From Gemmatimonadota bacterium (lineage in GTDB: Bacteria; Gemmatimonadota; Gemmatimonadetes; Gemmatimonadales; Gemmatimonadaceae), in NCBI GenBank assembly GCA_021298835.1, contig JAJTHG010000043.1, forward strand, positions 1 through 47,439: DNA of 47,439 nt, read 5' to 3'. Below are positions 7,854 through 16,961 of this stretch, in pieces. The notes beneath the pieces were generated by a model, which ran no database searches, was not told where the DNA came from, and saw only the letters and a program-made list of their open reading frames with translations. A program made the translations under genes and the position numbers. How positions within the stretch are numbered: position 1 is the stretch's first letter; each line of letters opens with the position of its first letter.

Positions 7854-8219
7854 CTACCGCGCGACGGGGAGGCCGGCAGCCGCGGCCTCGTCGGCGGGGA
7901 CGTCGAGCACCAGGCGCAGCATGGACGTCGAGAACACCTTGCCCTGCGCGTCCGTCTTGAGCGACAGCGTGCCGCCGCCGTCGAGCGCGCCGTGCAGCAG
8001 GAAGTTGAGCGCCCCGAGGTTGGGCAGCTCGAAGCGCTCGACCCCGCCGGTGATGGTCGTGGCATAGTGCGCCGCGACCCGCTCGCGCGTGAGGAAGCGC
8101 GCAAGCACCGGATACCAGCGCGGCTCGAGGGCGATGACGCCCACGTTCGCCGTGTCGCCCTTGTCGCCGGATCGGGCGTGCGCGATGTCGCGCAGGCGGA
8201 CCTGCACGGTGCCGGTCAT
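7854..8219 (-). CDS. AtuA C-terminal-type domain protein (separate subunit)
   Basis: A 121-residue protein matching the C-terminal ferredoxin-like domain found at the end of AtuA/DUF1446 proteins; the hallmark is [19 protein letters not shown] near the N-terminus. In many organisms this domain is fused to the AtuA body; here it is a separate polypeptide whose ATG overlaps the AtuA stop (ATGA, 8219-8216). Translational coupling suggests the two form one functional unit. The precise biochemical role of this domain is unknown. Confidence 0.85.
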   Translation of the reverse strand: MTGTVQVRLRDIAHARSGDKGDTANVGVIALEPRWYPVLARFLTRERVAAHYATTITGGVERFELPNLGALNFLLHGALDGGGTLSLKTDAQGKVFSTSMLRLVLDVPADEAAAAGLPVAR

Positions 8220-9589
8220 GCGAGCGTCACCTCGGGCTGGACGACGGTCTTGTCAACGAGGGCGGGCCAGTACGCGACGATCTCCTCGACCTTCGGCCGA
8301 CCGCCGGCGAAGCCCGTCACGCTGGGCGGGCCCGTGAGGACGAGCGGCGCGATCTCGCGCGTGAAGCGCTCGACCGTCGCCTTGTCACCGCTGCGCACAC
8401 CGACGCGCAGCTGCACCTCGGGCAGCTCCGCGACCCACGGCTGGGCCTTGATCGCGCTGAGGTCGCCGTGCGTGGCGCTCGCCCCCACGTACTCCGTGAG
8501 GATCGTGTCGAAGCGGAGCCCCAACCGGTCGAGCCGCTCGCGCAGCACGCGATCGGCCGCCTCGGCCTTCTCCAACGCGTCGGGCCAGCTGTACACCAGC
8601 GTGCCCACCGCCTTGTAGCCGGCCGAGTACGCGATGCTGACCTTGAGCTTGTCGGTCGCCGGCCGGCCCGTGATGCCGTGCACGCGCACGCGGTCGCCAC
8701 CGAGGTCCTCGAGGCGGATGCTCGTGAAGTCGGCGACCACGTCGGGCGTGATGTAGGCGTGCGGGTCCCCCATCTCGTAGACGAGCTGCTCGGTCACGGT
8801 CTGGCGCGTGACGCGCCCGCCCGTGCCCGGGTGCTTCGTCACGACGAACGTGCCGTCCGCGTGGCCCTCGACGATCGGGAAGCCGACGTCGCCCAGCGCA
8901 GGGATGTCCCGCCAGTCCCACAGGCAGTTGCCGCCGGAACACTGCGCGCCGCACTCGATGATGTGACCGGCGATGATGCCGGCCGCGAGCCGGTCGTGGT
9001 CGGTCGCGGCCCAGCCGAACTCGTGCCGCAGCGGGGCCATCGTGAGCGCCGTGTCCGTCGAGCGGCCCGTGATGACGACGTTGGCGCCCCGGCGCAGCGC
9101 CTCGACGATCGGGTCGCTGCCGATGTACGCGTTGGCCGAGAGCACGCGCTCGCGCACGGTCGCCAGCGGCGCTGCGGTGTCCATCGAACGGAGCTCGTGC
9201 CCGGCGGCTACCAGAGCGTCGAGCCGCGGCAGCAGGTCGTCGCCCGTCACGACGCCGATGACGACCTTGTCGCCCACGCCGTGCCGGTCGGCCACCGCAC
9301 GGATCGCGCGGGCGCACGCCATGGGGTTCACGCCGCCGGCATTGGCGATGACCTTCACGCCGCGGTGCGCCACGGCGGGCAGCACGCTCTCGAAGGCGCC
9401 GACGAAGTCCCGGGCGTACCCCATGGCCGGGTCGCGGAGCTTCTGCTTCTGCAGGATGCTCATCGTGACCTCGGCGAGGTAGTCGAGCATCAGGTAGTCC
9501 AGCGGGCCGCCCTCGACCTGCCGGCGTGGCGCCTCGAGCCAGTCGCCCCAGAATCCCTGGCCGGCGCCGACCCGCACGATCCTGCTCAT
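8216..9589 (-). CDS. AtuA / DUF1446 acyclic terpene utilisation family protein
   Basis: A 457-residue DUF1446 protein. In Pseudomonas, atuA belongs to the acyclic terpene (citronellol/geraniol) degradation cluster; related genes accompany acyl-CoA carboxylases elsewhere, and the reaction is not firmly known. Recognisable blocks are [12 protein letters not shown] at the N-terminus, [23 protein letters not shown], and [18 protein letters not shown] with a cysteine cluster. I chose the ATG before SRIVRVG because it overlaps the carboxyltransferase stop by four bases and the upstream frame is low-complexity. It is flanked by the carboxyltransferase and its own detached C-terminal domain. The pathway role (geranyl/isohexenyl or 3-methylcrotonyl-CoA) is inferred from context. 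Confidence 0.88.
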   Translation of the reverse strand: MSRIVRVGAGQGFWGDWLEAPRRQVEGGPLDYLMLDYLAEVTMSILQKQKLRDPAMGYARDFVGAFESVLPAVAHRGVKVIANAGGVNPMACARAIRAVADRHGVGDKVVIGVVTGDDLLPRLDALVAAGHELRSMDTAAPLATVRERVLSANAYIGSDPIVEALRRGANVVITGRSTDTALTMAPLRHEFGWAATDHDRLAAGIIAGHIIECGAQCSGGNCLWDWRDIPALGDVGFPIVEGHADGTFVVTKHPGTGGRVTRQTVTEQLVYEMGDPHAYITPDVVADFTSIRLEDLGGDRVRVHGITGRPATDKLKVSIAYSAGYKAVGTLVYSWPDALEKAEAADRVLRERLDRLGLRFDTILTEYVGASATHGDLSAIKAQPWVAELPEVQLRVGVRSGDKATVERFTREIAPLVLTGPPSVTGFAGGRPKVEEIVAYWPALVDKTVVQPEVTLA

Positions 9590-11187
9590 CGGACCTCCGT
9601 CGGCAGCACGAAGGCGCCGAGATGGGGCCCGGGATTCTGCAGCGCGGCTCGCAGCGCCATCGCCAGCACGTCCCGGGTGTCCTCGGGATGCACGATCGCA
9701 TCCACGTAGCCGCGCGCGGCGGCGTACTTCGCGTCCAGTTGGTGTTCGTAGTCGGCGCGCATCGCCTCGACCGCCGCCTGCAGGTCCGGTCCCGGCCGTC
9801 CCTTGGCCTTCTCGAGCGCCGGCCCGTGCACGGCCTGCACCGCGGACTCCCCTTCCATGACGCCCATGCGACCGGTGGGCCACGTGAAGATGAAGTCCGG
9901 GTCGAAGCCCTGCCCCGCCATCGCGTAGTAGCCGGCGCCGCTGGCGTGGTTGAGCGTCAGCACGAGCTTCGGCACCCGCGCCGTCGCCATCGCCTCGACG
10001 AACCGTGCACCGGCGCGGATGATGCCCTCGTGCTCGGCCTCGCCCCCCACCATGAAGCCCGAGACGTCCTGCACGAACAGCAGCGGAATCCCCTGTCGGT
10101 CGCAGCGGTCGATGAAATAGGCGACCTTCTCGGCCGACTCGGCGTAGATGATGCCGCCGAAGCGGGGCTTCTCGCCGGCGCGGCCCTTGATCAGGCCGCG
10201 CTGGTTGGCGATCACGCCGACTCCGATCCCCTCGATCCGTCCGTCACCGCAGATCATCTCCCGGGCGAGGTCGGGCTGGAACGCGTCCAGTTCGCCGTCG
10301 TCGAGCAGGGCGCGGAGCACGGCGTGCATGTCGTACGACATGCGGTGATCGGCGGGGAGCAGGCCGTACAGCGCGGCCGGGTCGGCGGGGGCGTCCTCGA
10401 CCCGGGCCGGGCTGAACTCGACCACCGGCCGCGGGAGGCGGTCCACCAGCTTGCGCAGCTGCCGCAGGCAGTCGGCGTCGTCCTCGGCGGTGTAGTGGGC
10501 GACCCCGGAGACTGCGGTGTGCGCGACCGCCCCGCCGAGCGTCTCGTTGTCGATCGTCTGCCCGGTCGCCCCCTTCACGAGGTTCGCCCCGCCGAGGCCC
10601 ATGAAGCTCGTACCCTTCACCATGATGATGGTGTCGGAGAGCGCGGGCAGGTACGCGCCGCCGGCCACGCACGGCCCCATCACGGCGGCGAGCTGCGGGA
10701 CCCGCAGGTACCGGCGCATGATCGAGTTGTAGTGGAAGATGCGCGCCGCCCCGTACTGGCCGGGAAACACGCCGCCCTGGTACGGCAGGTTCACGCCGGC
10801 CGAGTCCACGAGGTACACGATCGGGATCCGGCAGCGCATCGCGATCTCCTGCGCCCGCAGGATCTTGGGGATCGTCTCCGGCCACCACGACCCGGCCTTC
10901 ACGGTGGCGTCGTTCGCGACGACGACGACCTCGCGCCCGTGCACGCGACCGAGGCCGGTGATCACCCCGGCGCCCGGTGCCTGCCCCTCGTATCGATCGT
11001 ACGCGACGAGCAGCCCCACCTCCACGAAGCGCGAGCCCTCGTCCACGAAGCGCTCGACGCGCTCGCGCGCGGTGAGCTTCCCCTTCTCATGCTCCTTGCG
11101 TGCCTTGTCCGCCCCGCCGCCCTGGCGCAGCCGGGCCTCGATCGCGCGAACCTCGTCGGACAGCGCGCGCAGCCGCGTCCCCGTCAC
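9586..11187 (-). CDS. Acyl-CoA carboxylase carboxyltransferase (beta) subunit, MCC/GCC type
   Basis: Carboxyltransferase subunit of a biotin-dependent acyl-CoA carboxylase (533 residues, normal length). Visible motifs are [20 protein letters not shown] at the N-terminus, [40 protein letters not shown], and [20 protein letters not shown] with [17 protein letters not shown]. This last block looks more like methylcrotonyl-/geranyl-CoA carboxylase beta subunits than propionyl-CoA carboxylase (YGGAYDVM type); that comparison is from memory. It starts with GTG overlapping the B12-subunit stop (GTGA) and ends overlapping atuA. No biotin carboxylase/biotin carrier subunit lies in the window, so its partner must be encoded elsewhere. 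Confidence 0.92.
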   Translation of the reverse strand: MTGTRLRALSDEVRAIEARLRQGGGADKARKEHEKGKLTARERVERFVDEGSRFVEVGLLVAYDRYEGQAPGAGVITGLGRVHGREVVVVANDATVKAGSWWPETIPKILRAQEIAMRCRIPIVYLVDSAGVNLPYQGGVFPGQYGAARIFHYNSIMRRYLRVPQLAAVMGPCVAGGAYLPALSDTIIMVKGTSFMGLGGANLVKGATGQTIDNETLGGAVAHTAVSGVAHYTAEDDADCLRQLRKLVDRLPRPVVEFSPARVEDAPADPAALYGLLPADHRMSYDMHAVLRALLDDGELDAFQPDLAREMICGDGRIEGIGVGVIANQRGLIKGRAGEKPRFGGIIYAESAEKVAYFIDRCDRQGIPLLFVQDVSGFMVGGEAEHEGIIRAGARFVEAMATARVPKLVLTLNHASGAGYYAMAGQGFDPDFIFTWPTGRMGVMEGESAVQAVHGPALEKAKGRPGPDLQAAVEAMRADYEHQLDAKYAAARGYVDAIVHPEDTRDVLAMALRAALQNPGPHLGAFVLPTEVR

Positions 11188-11591
11188 GCGGCGTGCGTCC
11201 GGGCGAACCAGCCCTGGATGTACTCGATCAGGTCGGCGGTCGAGGTGCCCGGTCCGAAGAGCTTGCCGATCCCCAGCGCCTCGAGGGCCGCCATGTCCTC
11301 TTTCGGGATGATGCCGCCGCCCGTCAGCAGGACGTCGTCGCGCCCCTGCTCGCGCAGCAGCGCCTGCACCCGCGGGAAGAGCGTCATGTGGGCCCCGCTC
11401 AGGATGGACAGGCCCACGACGTCCACGTCCTCCTGCACGGCGGCGGTCGCGATCATCTCGGGCGTCTGGTGCAGCCCGGTGTAGATGACTTCCATGCCGG
11501 CGTCGCGCAGGGCGGCGGCGACGACCTTCGCCCCGCGGTCATGACCATCAAGGCCGGGCTTGGCGACAAGGACGCGGATCGGACGGGACAT
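11184..11591 (-). CDS. Acyl-CoA mutase small, cobalamin-binding subunit
   Basis: A 135-residue stand-alone B12-binding domain. The motif DGHDRG (residues 15-20, the DxHxxG base-off cobalamin motif, His17 being the lower axial ligand) follows RVLVAKPGL, and the later [10 protein letters not shown] and [13 protein letters not shown] segments are typical of the Rossmann-like B12 fold. Length matches IcmB or archaeal mutase small subunits (about 136-140). Its partner, the catalytic subunit at 13151-14830, is two genes upstream rather than adjacent. I chose the ATG before SRPIRVLV. It heads an overlapping run with the carboxyltransferase and AtuA. Confidence 0.93.
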   Translation of the reverse strand: MSRPIRVLVAKPGLDGHDRGAKVVAAALRDAGMEVIYTGLHQTPEMIATAAVQEDVDVVGLSILSGAHMTLFPRVQALLREQGRDDVLLTGGGIIPKEDMAALEALGIGKLFGPGTSTADLIEYIQGWFARTHAA

Positions 11592-11651
11592 CGGCGCAGT
11601 CGGGTGAAGGGGCTCCGGCACCGCCCGACGGCGATGCCGCCCCGCACACGT

Positions 11652-11657
11652 AAGCTA
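11652..11657 (-). promoter_or_regulatory. Candidate -10 hexamer before the B12-subunit operon
   Basis: TAGCTT on the minus strand, about 60 bases before the B12-subunit ATG and within the 98-bp gap after the lipoprotein gene. This is the same hexamer found at truA and the U32 gene. It could give the mutase-small/carboxylase/AtuA genes their own promoter. Confidence 0.3.
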
Positions 11658-11689
11658 GCCGCCCGCCCGCCCCGATGGCATGTGGCGAC

Positions 11690-12304
11690 CTACGGCTTCG
11701 CCGCGACGGCGACCTTGGCCGGCGGCTTCTTCGGAGCGCGCCTCGGGGTGCAGACGGCACCCGCGGGCACGGCCTGCACGCCGAGTGACGCGGGTACCCA
11801 TTGCCCACCGGGTCGCGACCACCCTACGGCCGCCCCGACTGCGGTCCCCACGGCAGTCGCCGGGATGGCGAGCGGCAGCGTCTCGAGCTTCCACGCCGTC
11901 GGCTCCGGGGTGACCAGCAGCCCCACGGCCCCCCCGAGGAGCGCGCCGACCATCGTGCCGCGCGTGGCGGAGGCGACGCGCGAGCCCGACTCCCAGGTGC
12001 GCAGGCGCGTCATGCACGCGACGGGCACGGCCACCACCGACGGGACGGGCGCCGGGTTCGCGACGGCACGCACCACCGACCCGGCGGGCGGTGCCTCGGG
12101 TTCGACCAGGACCAGCACGCTGTCGCCCCGGGCCTCCACCACGCGGCCGACGACCGGCACGGGGCTCCACTTGGGCGCCATGACGTGCACCAGCGCCTCC
12201 GGAGCAATGGGCGGCGGGCCCGGCGGTGGACCGGTGAACAGCGGGAAGTGCGCGCAGGCCCCGAGAAGGGCCGACGGCAGCAGGAGCAGGCGAGCGCGGG
12301 ACAC
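11690..12304 (-). CDS. Putative lipoprotein with glycine-zipper-like segment
   Basis: A 204-residue exported lipoprotein of unknown function. The N-terminus MSRARLLLLPSALLGAC has a lipobox (LGAC, Cys17) followed by a Pro-rich linker. The middle (VVGRVVEARGDSVLVLVEP) looks like a small beta-barrel. Residues about 115-165 hold two glycine/alanine-rich hydrophobic stretches (MVGALLGGAVGLLV and TAVGTAVGAAVGW) reminiscent of glycine-zipper lipoproteins. The C-terminus is basic. It sits between the methyltransferase and the B12 subunit with no evident functional link. Confidence 0.75.
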   Translation of the reverse strand: MSRARLLLLPSALLGACAHFPLFTGPPPGPPPIAPEALVHVMAPKWSPVPVVGRVVEARGDSVLVLVEPEAPPAGSVVRAVANPAPVPSVVAVPVACMTRLRTWESGSRVASATRGTMVGALLGGAVGLLVTPEPTAWKLETLPLAIPATAVGTAVGAAVGWSRPGGQWVPASLGVQAVPAGAVCTPRRAPKKPPAKVAVAAKP

Positions 12305-12352
12305 GTCTGGAGTATCGGCCGACCCCGCCGCGAGTGGAGGCGCGGGCTCCGG

Positions 12353-13120
12353 TCAGTCCTTGCGGGCGACGAGGAGCATCTCCGAAGACCGCCGTCGCAG
12401 CGGCCGGTCGGCCCAGCCGTCGAAGGCCTCCTCGACGACCAGCCCCACGGCGGCGCAGAGCTCGGCGAGGCGGGTGGCCGTGTAGAGCCGGATCCGGTGC
12501 GTGCGCTCCCCGCCCCCGCGCCGGCCGCGCCACGTCGTGCGAATCGCCAGGAATCCGCTCAGCGGATCGAACGTGCGTTCGTGCCCGACCATCGTACCGT
12601 CGTCGGCGAGCCACCAGTCGCGCCCGAGGAACCGGGCGACGACACCGTCCCGCGAGCCGCCGTGCCATACCAGCAGCCCACCCGGCCGCAGCACGCGCGC
12701 GACCTGCGCCAGCACCGCGGCGTCCTCTTCGGCGCGATCGAAGAAGCCGAACGAGGTGAACAGGTTCACCACCGCGTCGAAGCGCCGCGTCCACGCCGCC
12801 GGCAGGCGCCGCATGTCGCCGCGGCGGTACGTGGGGCTCCGCCGCCCGAGGGGCCGGGCCGCGCCGGCAGCGAGGGCGAGGAGGTCGGCCGAGTAGTCGA
12901 GGCCCGTTACGGCGAAGCCCGCCTCGGCGAGCAGGTTCGCATGCCGCCCCTGGCCGCACCCGAGGTCGAGCACGCGTGCGCCGTCCGGCAGCTCGCCGAG
13001 CAGCGTCCGGAGCCGCGCGACCTCGCGGCGCGACCGCTCGGCGGAGAGGAGCGGGTCGAATTCGGTGAGGTAGCGCGAGTCGAAGTACTCGGCCCACCAG
13101 GGCACCTGACCGGTCGGCAT
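12353..13120 (-). CDS. Class I SAM-dependent methyltransferase
   Basis: A 255-residue methyltransferase. Motif I VLDLGCGQGRHA (residues 51-62) binds SAM. Later motifs are VTGLDYSADLL, GDMRRLP, FDAVVNLFTSFGFF and VLRPGGLLVWHG. The layout matches small-molecule type methyltransferases (Methyltransf_11/25). It is 30 bases downstream of the mutase large subunit and probably co-transcribed; the substrate is unknown. It separates the mutase large and small subunit genes. Confidence 0.88.
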   Translation of the reverse strand: MPTGQVPWWAEYFDSRYLTEFDPLLSAERSRREVARLRTLLGELPDGARVLDLGCGQGRHANLLAEAGFAVTGLDYSADLLALAAGAARPLGRRSPTYRRGDMRRLPAAWTRRFDAVVNLFTSFGFFDRAEEDAAVLAQVARVLRPGGLLVWHGGSRDGVVARFLGRDWWLADDGTMVGHERTFDPLSGFLAIRTTWRGRRGGGERTHRIRLYTATRLAELCAAVGLVVEEAFDGWADRPLRRRSSEMLLVARKD

Positions 13121-13150
13121 CGCGCGCGAGCCCGAGGCGTGCGACCGCGC

Positions 13151-14830
13151 CTAGAAGAAGACGGGTTCGCGATAGGCCCCGAACACGTCCTCGAGCGCGG
13201 CGCGGATCTCGTAGAGCGTCGCGTACGCCCGTGCGCAGTCGATCAGGTGCGGTACCGTGTTCTCCTGCCCCCGGGCCGCCTGCCGCAGGGCCTCGAGCCG
13301 CCGGGCGACGAGGTCGTTGTCGCGCGTCTCGCGAAGCCGCGTGAGCCGCGCCGCCTGCTCGCGAGCCGCTTCGTCGCCGACGCGGAGCAGCGGGATCGTC
13401 AGTTCGGGCTCCTCCGACGCGAAGTCGTTGACGCCGACGATGACCTTGCGCCGCTGCTCGATTTCCCACTGCTGGCGGGCGGCCGACTCGGCGATCTTGC
13501 GCTGGAACCACCCGATCTCGGTGGCCCGGACGACGCCACCCTGCGCCTCGATCTCGGCGAAGTAGCGTTCGGCCTCGCGCTCGAGCTGGTCGGTGAGGGC
13601 CTCGACGTAGTACGACCCGCCAAGCGGATCGGCCACGTTGGCCACGCCCGTCTCGTACGCCAGCACCTGCTGCGTACGCAGCGCCACCTGCACGGCCGCC
13701 TCGGTGGGCAGCGCGAGCGTCTCGTCCATCGAATTCGTGTGCAACGACTGCGTGCCGCCGAGCACCGCAGCCAGCCCTTGGTAGGCGACGCGGGCGATGT
13801 TGTTCATCGGCTGCTGCGCCGTGAGGGTCACCCCTGCGGTCTGGCTGTGGAAGCGCAGCATCCACGACCGCGGGTCCTTCGCACCGTACCGCTCGCGGAG
13901 GTGGGTCGCCCAGATGCGGCGGGCCGCCCGCAGCTTGGCGACCTCCTCGAAGAAGTCGTTGTGGATGTCCCAGAAGAACGACAGGCGCGGCGCGAAGTCG
14001 TCAACGGCGAGCCCGCGCGCGATGCCCCGCTCGACGTACGTGAAGCCGTTGGCCAGCGTGAAGGCCAGTTCCTGCGCCGCCGTCGCCCCCGCCTCGCGGA
14101 TATGGTAGCCCGAGATCGAGATCGTGTTCCAGCGGGGGGCGTGCGTCGCGCACCACGCGAAACCGTCCACGATGAGCCGCAGGGCCGGCTCGATCGGGAA
14201 GCACCACGCGTGCTGCGCCTGGTACTCCTTGAGAATGTCGTTCTGGACGGTCCCGGCGATGCGCGACGCGGGCACCCCCTGCTTCTCCGCCGCCGCGACG
14301 TAGAACGCGAAGAGGATCTTCGCCGGCCCGTTGATCGTCATCGAGGTCGAGACGCGGTCGAGCGGGATGCCGTCGAAGAGCGTCTCCATGTCCGCCAGCG
14401 ACGAGATCGCCACGCCGCACTTTCCCACCTCGCCCTCCGAGCGCGGGTGGTCGGAGTCGTAGCCCATCAGCGTCGGGAAGTCGAACGCGACCGAGAGGCC
14501 CGTCTGGCCGTTGGCGAGCAGGAACTTGTAGCGCTCGTTCGTCTCGCGGGCGGTGCCGAAGCCCGCGAACTGGCGCATCGTCCAGAGCTTGCCGCGGTAG
14601 CCCGTGGGGTGGATGCCGCGCGTGTAGGGATACGCCCCCGGCACCTCGGTGCCCGTGCCGCCCTCGGCCACGTCGAGCGCCGTGTACAGCGGGGCCACCT
14701 CGGCGGCGGAGTTCGTGTAGGCCACCGGCCGCAGTTCGCCGGCATCGTAACGCCGGCGCCACTCGGCGACCTCGGCGCGGAGGCGATCGAGCTCGGTCGC
14801 CGTGTCGGCACCGTCGCGGATTCCCGTCAT
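13151..14830 (-). CDS. Acyl-CoA mutase large (catalytic) subunit, isobutyryl-CoA mutase-like
   Basis: B12-dependent carbon-skeleton mutase, catalytic TIM barrel only (559 residues, no cobalamin domain), so it must pair with the separate B12 subunit at 11184-11591. The barrel is clear: [79 protein letters not shown] and [19 protein letters not shown]. In methylmalonyl-CoA mutase a Tyr (Y89) and an Arg (R207) bind the carboxylate; the aligned residues here are Phe88 and Gln206, the pair described for isobutyryl-CoA mutase. Sizes of both subunits also match IcmA/IcmB. I chose the ATG overlapping the meaB stop. Many pipelines would label this methylmalonyl-CoA mutase. Confidence 0.9.
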   Translation of the reverse strand: MTGIRDGADTATELDRLRAEVAEWRRRYDAGELRPVAYTNSAAEVAPLYTALDVAEGGTGTEVPGAYPYTRGIHPTGYRGKLWTMRQFAGFGTARETNERYKFLLANGQTGLSVAFDFPTLMGYDSDHPRSEGEVGKCGVAISSLADMETLFDGIPLDRVSTSMTINGPAKILFAFYVAAAEKQGVPASRIAGTVQNDILKEYQAQHAWCFPIEPALRLIVDGFAWCATHAPRWNTISISGYHIREAGATAAQELAFTLANGFTYVERGIARGLAVDDFAPRLSFFWDIHNDFFEEVAKLRAARRIWATHLRERYGAKDPRSWMLRFHSQTAGVTLTAQQPMNNIARVAYQGLAAVLGGTQSLHTNSMDETLALPTEAAVQVALRTQQVLAYETGVANVADPLGGSYYVEALTDQLEREAERYFAEIEAQGGVVRATEIGWFQRKIAESAARQQWEIEQRRKVIVGVNDFASEEPELTIPLLRVGDEAAREQAARLTRLRETRDNDLVARRLEALRQAARGQENTVPHLIDCARAYATLYEIRAALEDVFGAYREPVFF

Positions 14831-15960
14831 GTGCGTCCCCTCGCCAGCAGGTCGCCGCTGCGCGCCAGCAGCGCCTCGGCGACGTGATACGGTGTGGTGG
14901 TGCCGGCTTCGAGGGCCGGCACCTGTCCGTCGAGCCACGCCACGGTCCCGGCATCGCGCCAGAGCCGCTCCCGCACGCGCCGCTCGACGACCTCGACGAC
15001 GCGCTCGGTGAGTCGCGCCCGGCGGCGCTCGCGCAGCCCGCCGGACGCCTCAAGATACGCGCGATGCCGGCCGATGGCATCGAGCAGTTCGCCCACCCCC
15101 TGCTCCTGCACCGCGACGGTCCGGAGCACGGGCGGGACCCACCCGCCGGGGGCGGGCGGATCGTGCGGGTCGGCCCGCGCCGCCTCGCGGGCCGCGCGCG
15201 CGGGATTCATCGCCGTCCGCGCCGCGTCGCGCTCCGCGGCCGCCATCGCCCGCAGGTCCACACCGTGGTGCGCCGGGACGCCGTGCCCGGCGTCGCCCAG
15301 GCGCATCCCGAGCATCACCTCGATCTCCGTCCGCAGGCGGTCGGCCCCGGGACGATCGCCCTTGTTGACGACGAACAGGTCGGCGATCTCCATCAGCCCC
15401 GCCTTGAGCGTCTGGATCGAGTCGCCGCTCTCCGGTACGAGCACCACCACCGAGGTGTCGGCGGTGCGGGCGATGTCCAGCTCGGTCTGGCCCACCCCCA
15501 CCGTCTCGAGCAGGATGTCGTCGAAGCCATAGGCGTCGAGCACGTCGGCGACCTCGCGCGTTGCCGCGGCGAGCCCCCCGAGCGACCCGCGCGTCGCCAT
15601 CGAGCGGATGAAGACCCCGGGGTCGAGCGCGATCCGCTCCATCCGGATGCGGTCGCCGAGCAGCGCCCCGCCGGTGAACGGCGAGGTCGGGTCCACCGCC
15701 AGGATCGCCACGGTCCGCCCCTGCGCCCGGAGCGCGGCCGCGAGCGCCGTCGTCAGGGTGCTCTTCCCCGCCCCCGGCGGCCCGGTGAGGCCGATCCGGC
15801 GTGCGGCACCGACCTTCGGGTGCAGCTGGGCGAGCAGCGCATCGAACCCCGGACGCTGGTTCTCCACGATCGAGCAGGCGCGCGCGAGCGCGTAGGGCCG
15901 GCGCGCGGCGAAATCGGCCAGCAGGCGGTCGGCCTCGGCCAGCGGCGGAGAGGGGGTCAT
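14827..15960 (-). CDS. meaB: MeaB-type G-protein chaperone of B12-dependent mutase
   Basis: P-loop GTPase (MeaB/ArgK) that gates cobalamin loading and protects the mutase from inactivation. Walker A GPPGAGKS lies at residues 60-67; [30 protein letters not shown] and the base-recognition NKGD ([12 protein letters not shown]) follow. At 377 residues it is longer than usual (about 330): an Ala/Arg-rich insertion follows the NKGD region, around residues 215-265. Its ATG overlaps the upstream CorC-like stop and its stop overlaps the mutase start, so it is translationally coupled to its client. Confidence 0.95.
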   Translation of the reverse strand: MTPSPPLAEADRLLADFAARRPYALARACSIVENQRPGFDALLAQLHPKVGAARRIGLTGPPGAGKSTLTTALAAALRAQGRTVAILAVDPTSPFTGGALLGDRIRMERIALDPGVFIRSMATRGSLGGLAAATREVADVLDAYGFDDILLETVGVGQTELDIARTADTSVVVLVPESGDSIQTLKAGLMEIADLFVVNKGDRPGADRLRTEIEVMLGMRLGDAGHGVPAHHGVDLRAMAAAERDAARTAMNPARAAREAARADPHDPPAPGGWVPPVLRTVAVQEQGVGELLDAIGRHRAYLEASGGLRERRRARLTERVVEVVERRVRERLWRDAGTVAWLDGQVPALEAGTTTPYHVAEALLARSGDLLARGRT

Positions 15961-16961
15961 GCGGAGGACGGAGCGGCGGAGGGCACGGGGCTGCCGGGCG
16001 CGGGCAGCGCGGGATCGTCATGCTCGTCGCGGATGTCGCCGACGAGTTCCTCGAGCAGGTCCTCGAGCGTCACGATGCCGAGCGTCTCCCCACCCGCCGC
16101 CCGCACGACGGCGAACTGCCGGCCGTGGCGCAGCATGCCGAAGAGCAGCTCGTTGCACGGCAGGTCGGGGGACGCGGTGGCCACCGGGCGGACGCGCGGC
16201 ATGCGCTCGCCCGCCGCCCGGAACACGTCCACGGTCAGCACGATGCCGACGATGTCGTCGAGCGACCCGCGGACCACCGGCACGCGCGAGAACCCCTGCT
16301 GCGCGACGCGGCGCGCCAGCTCGCGGGGCGGCAGTGCGGCGTCCACGGCGAAGACCTGGTCGCGCGGCGTCATGACGTCGCGCACGCGCTTCTCCGCGAA
16401 TGCGACGACGCCGGAGATGATCGCAATCTCCTCCGCCTCGCCGACGCCCTCGAGCGTCCCCTCCCGCAGGAGGTCGGCGAGATCGTCGCGCGCCTCCTGC
16501 TCGGTGCTCTGGCGCGGGATCGGCCGGCGGAAGCGGTTCGTGAGCAGCTCGGCCAGCGCCACCGCCGGACGCGTGATCGCGGTCGCCACGGCCAGGACCG
16601 GCGTGAGCGCCTGCACGATCGGCGACGCCCAGCGGCGCGCCACGGCGCGCGGCAGCAGCTCGCCGACGACGGCCACCGCCGCCGCCCAGCCGAGGATGCT
16701 CAACGCCAGCCCGAGGTCGCCGTCGTAGCCGCTCGCGAGGGAGGCCCCGAGGACGAAGGCGGCCGCCGAGACGCCCGTGGCCGCGCCGCCGAGCAGCCGC
16801 TGCGGCCGTTCGAGGTACTCGTCGAGGAGGGCCCAGCCGCGCATGCGCGTCTCCACGCGGTGCCGGAGCCAGATGCGCGACGCCTGGCGCAGCGCGACGG
16901 CGCCGGCCGTCAGCGCCGCGATCACCGCCAAGGCGATCCACGCGACCAGCGGGAGGGTCAC
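15957..16961 (-). CDS. CNNM/CorC-like CBS-domain membrane protein (second copy)
   Basis: A 334-residue protein of the HlyC/CorC (CNNM) family. Hydrophobic segments occur near residues 3-25, 62-82 and 85-105; this is a weakly conserved DUF21 region. The CBS pair begins at VRDVMTPRDQVFAVDA and continues through FSRVPVVRGSLDDIVGIVLTVD to LGIVTLEDLLEELVGDIRDE. It lacks the C-terminal CorC/HlyC transporter-associated domain and ends in a Pro/Ser/Ala tail. It starts with GTG overlapping the preceding paralogue's stop (GTGA). A role in divalent cation homeostasis is likely but unproven. Confidence 0.85.
   Translation of the reverse strand: MTLPLVAWIALAVIAALTAGAVALRQASRIWLRHRVETRMRGWALLDEYLERPQRLLGGAATGVSAAAFVLGASLASGYDGDLGLALSILGWAAAVAVVGELLPRAVARRWASPIVQALTPVLAVATAITRPAVALAELLTNRFRRPIPRQSTEQEARDDLADLLREGTLEGVGEAEEIAIISGVVAFAEKRVRDVMTPRDQVFAVDAALPPRELARRVAQQGFSRVPVVRGSLDDIVGIVLTVDVFRAAGERMPRVRPVATASPDLPCNELLFGMLRHGRQFAVVRAAGGETLGIVTLEDLLEELVGDIRDEHDDPALPAPGSPVPSAAPSSA

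Noticed and set aside
4777..8067. A 1,096-codon plus-strand open frame opposite recQ and the U32 gene
   Set aside because: It is antisense to two clear genes, is Arg/Gly/Asp-rich with no domain, and such long mirror frames are normal at this GC content. The same applies to other long frames, for example 2975-5098 plus and 44353-47091 minus.
9586..11187. Propionyl-CoA carboxylase beta (PccB) call
   Set aside because: The C-terminal substrate-loop block ([13 protein letters not shown]) looks like methylcrotonyl/geranyl-CoA carboxylases rather than the YGGAYDVM type, and the neighbour is AtuA.
13151..14830. Plain methylmalonyl-CoA mutase label
   Set aside because: Phe88 and Gln206 replace the Tyr and Arg needed to bind methylmalonyl-CoA's carboxylate.
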